From positions 1-44,559 of the IMG/VR virus record IMGVR_UViG_3300028284_000245: a DNA stretch of 44,559 bases; one strand, given 5' to 3'. A program made the translations under genes and the position numbers. Source of the DNA: a virus. Position 1 is the stretch's first letter; every line of letters begins with the position of its first letter. The notes under the pieces are model-generated. The model did no database searches. It saw nothing but the letters and a program-made list of their open reading frames with translations, and was not told where the DNA came from. Of this stretch, positions 40,685 through 44,559 are shown piece after piece.

Positions 40685-41603
40685 TAAACACGTAATAGAT
40701 AATACGAATAAAGATGTAAGTAACCTTATGATGGAAGGCGTTTTCGACCGTCATGACGCAAAAGAATATTATCTAAATTTAGCAAAGGATTGGACTGATC
40801 CTAATCCTGTACCTGTTGTAAAAGTTCATGATGATGTACGTGTATTACGAGATGATCTTCTTGTTGGATCTAAAACCAGAGGTGGTGATTGCTTAATTAG
40901 TAGTCTACCAGAACATATTGATACGATTGTCTATGTGCAACCTCGATTCGGCCTTGCTGGTGTATCGTTATTGGATGTTGCAAAACGTCATAACAAGAAG
41001 GTTCGTCTGTTCATGCCTTCAAGCAAAAGAATCAGTCCTCACCAGGCAGCATGTATCGAACGTGGTGCCGAAGTAAGTTTCCACCGTATTGCAGCAATGC
41101 CTAATCTAAACTTGATCGCAAAGAACTGGGCAGACAAACATCCCAATTGTTTCTTTGTGCCACTTGGATTAAAACATGAATTAGTGACTGCTGGATTCGT
41201 AAAAGTAGCATCACAGATTCCTGAGCCTGATGATGTATGGACAGTGTTATCTACAGGTGTCCTACACCGATCATTACAGATTGCATGGCCTAATGCAACA
41301 TTCCATGGTGTTGCTGTTGCTCGTAATATGAAAGCCGGTGAAGTTGGACATGATCGAATCATTAGCCATCCGCTTGCATTCACCCAAGGGCTTAAAGAAG
41401 AAGACATGCCTCCATTCCCGTGTATCGCTGAGTATGATGCTAAAGGTTGGGCACCTGCAGTTCAGTTTAAAAAGGATAATCCAGATCGTGATGTATTATT
41501 CTGGAATGTAGGTAATGAAGTCGCACCTGAAGACGAAACAATTTATGATAGAATAGATTCATATCGTGACTGGGAGAAAAACAATGCCAAAAAAGTGGAT
41601 TAA
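40674..41603 (+). CDS. PLP-dependent enzyme-like protein (fold type II)
   Basis: A 309-residue protein starting at TTG 40674 with GGGGAG at 40659-40664. 'VRVLRDDLLVGSKTRGGD' resembles the R-x-D-x-x-x-x-x-x-K-x-R segment that holds the PLP Lys in ACC deaminase/threonine synthase-type enzymes (candidate K67). 'YVQPRFGLAGVSLLDVAKRHNKKVRLFMPSSK', 'HQAACIERGAEVS', 'FFVPLGLKHELVTAG' and 'WTVLSTGVLHRSL' follow that family's order. PLP lyases occur in phage pathways that build amino-acid-like substituents on thymine or cytosine. The genes on both sides overlap it. A decayed or repurposed PLP fold is possible. Confidence 0.6.
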   Translation: MAHNKHVIDNTNKDVSNLMMEGVFDRHDAKEYYLNLAKDWTDPNPVPVVKVHDDVRVLRDDLLVGSKTRGGDCLISSLPEHIDTIVYVQPRFGLAGVSLLDVAKRHNKKVRLFMPSSKRISPHQAACIERGAEVSFHRIAAMPNLNLIAKNWADKHPNCFFVPLGLKHELVTAGFVKVASQIPEPDDVWTVLSTGVLHRSLQIAWPNATFHGVAVARNMKAGEVGHDRIISHPLAFTQGLKEEDMPPFPCIAEYDAKGWAPAVQFKKDNPDRDVLFWNVGNEVAPEDETIYDRIDSYRDWEKNNAKKVD

Positions 41604-42615
41604 TGAAGAGGCCATGGACATATTGGCCAACTACTATTACCCTCGTGCCAAATGGTTACAGTTAAATTCTAATTGGGGTAAGCTAGGATACAATAGTCCA
41701 GAGGCTGACACTGCAGTAAATGATCCACTTATGCAAGCAATCGATATTTATGATTGCTTTACTCGTAATGCTGCTGGATTCTCTAACGTCCTTCAAGACC
41801 TTAAGTTCATGACTAATACTCCAAAGTGGCACCATCAAGATGATACTCGACATAAATTAATCGAGGGTTATGATACTACTTCATGGGATCTAAAGACTTG
41901 GTTCTACGTATATCTCTGTCACCGAACCACCGGCTCTGGTGCATCCTTTACTCGAGATCACGGATACCGCAATAATGATATTCAGTATTGGGGCAATCTA
42001 AGAGATATTAAAGATATGCAAGAGCATATGATACACGTAAAGAGTTCAGGAAAACCACTCTTTACTTCTATTGGTAACCAACCACCTTCTCCTCGTAAAG
42101 GTGTTACATGTTTAGATTTTATGGTAAATGAACTTGAACCTTTACTCGATCGATTCATGGATTGGTTACATGCAGGTGGTAAAAAAGATCATAAGTCTAT
42201 TGTTGATTATCTCAATAAACATAACATAGAGCAAGGGCATAAACGATTTAATTTTGTTTACGCGGCATTCTCATATGACTTAGGCGATTATCATAAGGAC
42301 CTGGTTGATGATATGTCACATGGTTATTTTGGAAACAACGCAATCCGAAGTATGAAGGTATTAAGTCAAGGTTATTCTACTGATGAGTTTATGGACTTAT
42401 TGTGTGAACGTATGGGTGGAGCGCCAAGAGATAACGAAGATGTGTTATGTGACTTCGTACGGTTTGGTCAGAACTATGTCCCACGAAGCGATACTACATT
42501 TGACCACGTTCCGGAAGACATTATTAATAATTCTGGTTGGGTATCAGGATGGGAACAGCGGCAAGGTAAACCTAATGTAAATAGTAGTGTACAACTAGAT
42601 GCGTTTATGTTATAA
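41584..42615 (+). CDS. aGPT-Pplase/ADDT-like DNA-base modification protein
   Basis: A 343-residue protein; the ATG at 41584 follows GGGAGA at 41570-41575. It is helical, with conserved-looking blocks CHRTTGSGASFTRDHGYRN (112-130), 'FTSIGNQPPSP' (160-170), 'RFNFVYAAFSYDLGDY' and 'GYFGNNAI'. These recall the alpha-glutamyl/putrescinyl-thymine pyrophosphorylase (aGPT-Pplase, ADDT clade) family, predicted to attach amino acids or amines to activated hydroxymethyl pyrimidines in DNA. The assignment is from memory of the family pattern. It overlaps the PLP-like gene by 20 bases. No hydroxymethyl-dU kinase is visible in this window. Confidence 0.6.
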   Translation: MPKKWINEEAMDILANYYYPRAKWLQLNSNWGKLGYNSPEADTAVNDPLMQAIDIYDCFTRNAAGFSNVLQDLKFMTNTPKWHHQDDTRHKLIEGYDTTSWDLKTWFYVYLCHRTTGSGASFTRDHGYRNNDIQYWGNLRDIKDMQEHMIHVKSSGKPLFTSIGNQPPSPRKGVTCLDFMVNELEPLLDRFMDWLHAGGKKDHKSIVDYLNKHNIEQGHKRFNFVYAAFSYDLGDYHKDLVDDMSHGYFGNNAIRSMKVLSQGYSTDEFMDLLCERMGGAPRDNEDVLCDFVRFGQNYVPRSDTTFDHVPEDIINNSGWVSGWEQRQGKPNVNSSVQLDAFML

Positions 42616-42616
42616 T
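42588..42616 (+). promoter_or_regulatory. Early-type promoter embedded at the end of the 41584 gene
   Basis: TGTACA at 42588-42593, a 17-base spacer, and TATAAT at 42611-42616 overlapping the ATG of the next small gene. The TGT before the -10 matches the family. It is an upstream partner to the uvsX promoter at 42751. Confidence 0.6.
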
Positions 42617-42743
42617 GGAAGAATTAGATCCGATACAACTTGTAGCAGATTTTTATGATATTAAATACGAGGATGCCATCATGTATTATAGTGATGAGAT
42701 CTTGGTAGCAAAAAAATTAATCAAAGAAGGAATATTAGTATAA
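42615..42743 (+). CDS. Small acidic hypothetical protein (42 aa)
   Basis: The ATG shares its A with the previous stop (TAATG). The product MEELDPIQLVADFYDIKYED, then a second helical half, is acidic and probably two helices. Similar short proteins next to uvsX are not known to me. A promoter -10 overlaps the start codon, so it may be translated mainly from the upstream transcript. Confidence 0.5.
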   Translation: MEELDPIQLVADFYDIKYEDAIMYYSDEILVAKKLIKEGILV

Positions 42744-42750
42744 TAAACGA

Positions 42751-42779
42751 TGTACAATGCAATTAAAGTGTGTTATAAT
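42751..42779 (+). promoter_or_regulatory. Early-type promoter TGTACA-N17-TATAAT (uvsX)
   Basis: TGTACA at 42751-42756 and TATAAT at 42774-42779 with TGT before it, 33 bases before the uvsX ATG. Confidence 0.8.
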
Positions 42780-42811
42780 ATACTATATAAAATAAACTGG
42801 AGAAGATACAA

Positions 42812-43891
42812 ATGTCTATAATGGATAAACTAAAAAAGAACTCAAAGATCAAAGGTACTGATACACTTGCCGATAGTATCTACTTTGGGGAAAAAGATAT
42901 GGTAGCGACTGATGTGCCTATGGTAAATGTTGCGCTATCTGGCGATCCGGATGGCGGTTTGACCTCGGGTCTTACTGTGCTTGCCGGCCCATCGAAACAC
43001 TTCAAAACTTCCTTTGCCCTACTCATGGCTGGTGCATATCTCAGAAAGCATAAAGATGCTGTAATGTTATTCTATGATTCCGAGTTCGGTTCACCACAAT
43101 CATACTTCGAAGCATTTGGTATTGATACAAATCGTGTATTGCATACTCCTATTACTGATGTAGAACAACTGAAGTTTGATCTAGTAGGCCAATTGGATAA
43201 TATTGAACGTAATGATAAAGTCATTATTGTAATCGATTCTATTGGTAACCTTGCTTCGAAGAAAGAACTTGAAGATGCTTTGAATGAGAAATCAGTTGCT
43301 GATATGTCTCGTGCTAAGGCACTCAAAGGTTTGTTCCGTATGGTAACACCTTACTTGACCATGAAAAATATTCCACTGCTTGCGGTAAATCATACATATC
43401 AAGAGATTGGTCTATTCCCTAAAGCTGTAGTATCGGGTGGTACAGGTATCTACTACTCGGCCGACAATATCTGGATCCTTGGCCGTCGTCAAAACAAAAC
43501 TGGCACTGAGGTTACCGGTTATGATTTCATCATTAATGTTGAAAAGTCTAGGATGGTTAAAGAGAAGTCTAAGATTCCTGTGTCTGTGTCTTGGGATGGT
43601 GGTGTTGAGCGTAATAGCGGTTTGTTGGATATTGCTCTTGCTGGCAATTTCGTTGCTAAGCCTTCTAATGGTTGGTACTGCGTTGTTGATCGCACAACTG
43701 GAGAATTGATGCAACCAAAAGTTCGTGAGAAAGATACCAAGACTGATAAGTTCTGGGATCCAATCCTCAAAGATCCAGAGTTTAAAGCTTTCCTAATTGC
43801 TCAATATCAAATTGGTCACAAATCAATTGTTGACTTTGATCCTGAAATCCCTGTAAATAGTAGTGTACAAGAGGTCAAAAATGAGTTATAA
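42812..43891 (+). CDS. uvsX: Recombinase UvsX (RecA-like)
   Basis: A 359-residue protein (T4 UvsX: 391). The Walker A-like GPSKHFKTS at 59-67 matches the T4-type variant. 'YDSEFGSPQSYFEAFGID' and 'VIIVIDSIGNLASKKE' are the conserved ATPase blocks, followed by 'VNHTYQEIG'. It forms filaments on single-stranded DNA and performs strand exchange with UvsY's help. It is preceded by two early-type promoters and AACTGGAGAAG. Confidence 0.95.
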   Translation: MSIMDKLKKNSKIKGTDTLADSIYFGEKDMVATDVPMVNVALSGDPDGGLTSGLTVLAGPSKHFKTSFALLMAGAYLRKHKDAVMLFYDSEFGSPQSYFEAFGIDTNRVLHTPITDVEQLKFDLVGQLDNIERNDKVIIVIDSIGNLASKKELEDALNEKSVADMSRAKALKGLFRMVTPYLTMKNIPLLAVNHTYQEIGLFPKAVVSGGTGIYYSADNIWILGRRQNKTGTEVTGYDFIINVEKSRMVKEKSKIPVSVSWDGGVERNSGLLDIALAGNFVAKPSNGWYCVVDRTTGELMQPKVREKDTKTDKFWDPILKDPEFKAFLIAQYQIGHKSIVDFDPEIPVNSSVQEVKNEL

Positions 43892-43892
43892 T
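43864..43892 (+). promoter_or_regulatory. Early-type promoter embedded at the end of uvsX
   Basis: TGTACA at 43864-43869 and TATAAT at 43887-43892 within the uvsX/43881 overlap. The -10 lacks the TGn extension. It could give extra transcription of the gp41 helicase gene. The upstream 18 bases are identical to those at the end of the 41584 gene. Confidence 0.5.
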
Positions 43893-44198
43893 ACTATTTC
43901 AGATGATGATTTTAGCTTCGTAGAAAATCCACAAGAGGACTTCTACGGGGTTAAACTCAAGGGTGGACAATATAATGGTGTGATTGTAGTATATGGTAAA
44001 GTATCGATCAAAGAAGATGCTGTAACAGAATTTGCAACACTATCATTTACATATAATATTCAGGATAGCGGCAAGTACCAACCAGATGAGCTAGAAAAAG
44101 ACGAGGCATTCAATAATTACCTTGGCGAACTTCTAACTTACTTTGTTACTAGCCAAATGGAAAACGATCAGGAGCAAACAATTGGATCTGAAGAATGA
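43881..44198 (+). CDS. Conserved hypothetical protein between uvsX and gp41
   Basis: A 105-residue protein; the ATG at 43881 follows GAGG at 43871-43874 inside the uvsX 3' end. It is acidic, with a beta-rich middle ('VIVVYGKVSIKEDAVTEFATLSFTYNI') and an acidic helical end. Proteins of this size between uvsX and the helicase are common in aquatic T4-like phages, with no known function. The 3' end overlaps the gp41 start by 17 bases. Confidence 0.72.
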   Translation: MSYNTISDDDFSFVENPQEDFYGVKLKGGQYNGVIVVYGKVSIKEDAVTEFATLSFTYNIQDSGKYQPDELEKDEAFNNYLGELLTYFVTSQMENDQEQTIGSEE

Positions 44199-44559
44199 TT
44201 TATCTACGCACATACTTTCTCATCTATTAAACAATGAGGATTATTGTCGTAAAGTTATACCATATCTAAAACCTACGTACTTCGAAGGCCCCGCTCGTAT
44301 CGTATTTGATATGATTGTGTCCTTTGTTGGTACTCATAATAAGTTGCCTACAGGGAAAGTACTAGCACTTGAATTACAGAAAGTAAATGCTGATGAGGAT
44401 ATGCTTACTGCAGCTTCTATTGTATTAGAAGAAACCAAAGCAGCCACTGATGTTGATACTGATTATCTTATTAAGGAATCAGAGAAATGGTGTCGTGATA
44501 AATCAATCTATGCAGCAATCATGGAGTCTATTCAAATCATTGATGGCTCGCACAAAGAG
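44182..44559 (+). CDS. 41: Replicative helicase gp41, N-terminal part (3' truncated by window)
   Basis: An open frame of 126 codons runs off the window end. The start is TTG at 44182 with AGGAG at 44170-44174. 'HILSHLLNNEDYCRKVIPYLKPTYFEGPARIVFDMIVSFVGTHNKLP' follows the T4 gp41 N-terminus (ILSHLIFDQAYF..., EYFESGPAK), and 'DYLIKESEKWCRDKSIYAA' parallels 'WLVKETEKYVQQRAMFNA'. Gp41 is the DnaB-like helicase of the replication fork. The ATPase domain lies outside the window. Confidence 0.88.
   Translation, partial: MDLKNDLSTHILSHLLNNEDYCRKVIPYLKPTYFEGPARIVFDMIVSFVGTHNKLPTGKVLALELQKVNADEDMLTAASIVLEETKAATDVDTDYLIKESEKWCRDKSIYAAIMESIQIIDGSHKE

Overview
The window is a contiguous piece of the genome of a T4-like myovirus (contractile-tailed Caudoviricetes). 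Every convincing gene is on the + strand, genes are tightly packed with many 4-30 base overlaps, the DNA is A+T-rich, and the gene order gp13-14-15-16-17-18-19-20-(67)-(68)-21-22-23 followed by a tail-tube-fold gene, uvsY, uvsW, gp55, gp47, gp46, gp45, gp44, gp62, regA and gp43 is the T4-like core. The arrangement after gp23 (tail gene, uvsY, uvsW) and the accessory set (cobS-like AAA+ ATPase, Hsp20, MazG-like enzymes, 2OG-Fe(II) oxygenase) resemble marine/aquatic T4-like phages more than coliphage T4. A Coq4-like protein, a lipoprotein and a SleB-type wall hydrolase fit a Gram-negative, ubiquinone-using host; this is inference. No tRNA, CRISPR array, insertion sequence or integrase was seen, and no gene-free stretch exceeds about 175 bases.

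Layout. 1-3365: end of a tail-fibre-like gene, then an accessory block of unknown proteins with a Coq4-like protein and a sulfotransferase-like protein. 3346-15451: virion morphogenesis (neck, terminase, sheath, tube, portal, prohead core, protease, scaffold, major capsid), closed by a strong UUCG terminator. 15506-16350: late-promoter-driven lipoprotein and tail-tube-fold gene. 16354-22719: recombination/repair and late sigma factor (UvsY, SNc-type nuclease, UvsW, Sm-like protein, gp55, gp47, gp46). 22728-26641: a large HExxH + von Willebrand A protein and a MoxR/CobS-type AAA+ ATPase, each preceded by the same palindrome and promoter. 26645-32952: replisome (clamp, clamp loader, RegA, Hsp20, DNA polymerase). 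32967-37891: small accessory and metabolic genes. 37903-42743: nucleotide metabolism and a probable DNA base-modification cassette: a dATP/dGTP diphosphohydrolase-like protein, a dCMP hydroxymethylase with the C147/D178 pair, dCMP deaminase, an SGNH-like protein, a fold-type-II PLP-enzyme-like protein and an aGPT-Pplase/ADDT-like protein. 42751-44559: UvsX, a small conserved protein and the start of the gp41 helicase.

Regulation is readable. T4-type late boxes (TATAAATA) lie before gp18, gp20, the gp67-like gene, the lipoprotein, the tail-tube-fold gene, Hsp20 and the 2540 gene. A second promoter family, TGTACA-N17-TATAAT (one site has N18), lies before replication, recombination and nucleotide genes. 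It occurs ten times between genes, three times inside coding sequence, and once on the - strand facing into the Sm-like gene and uvsW.

The items most worth follow-up are the putative hypermodification cassette (38287-42615), the Coq4-like protein (1072-1911), the duplicated palindrome/promoter block in front of the VWA/AAA+ pair, and the antisense promoter at 19218-19246.
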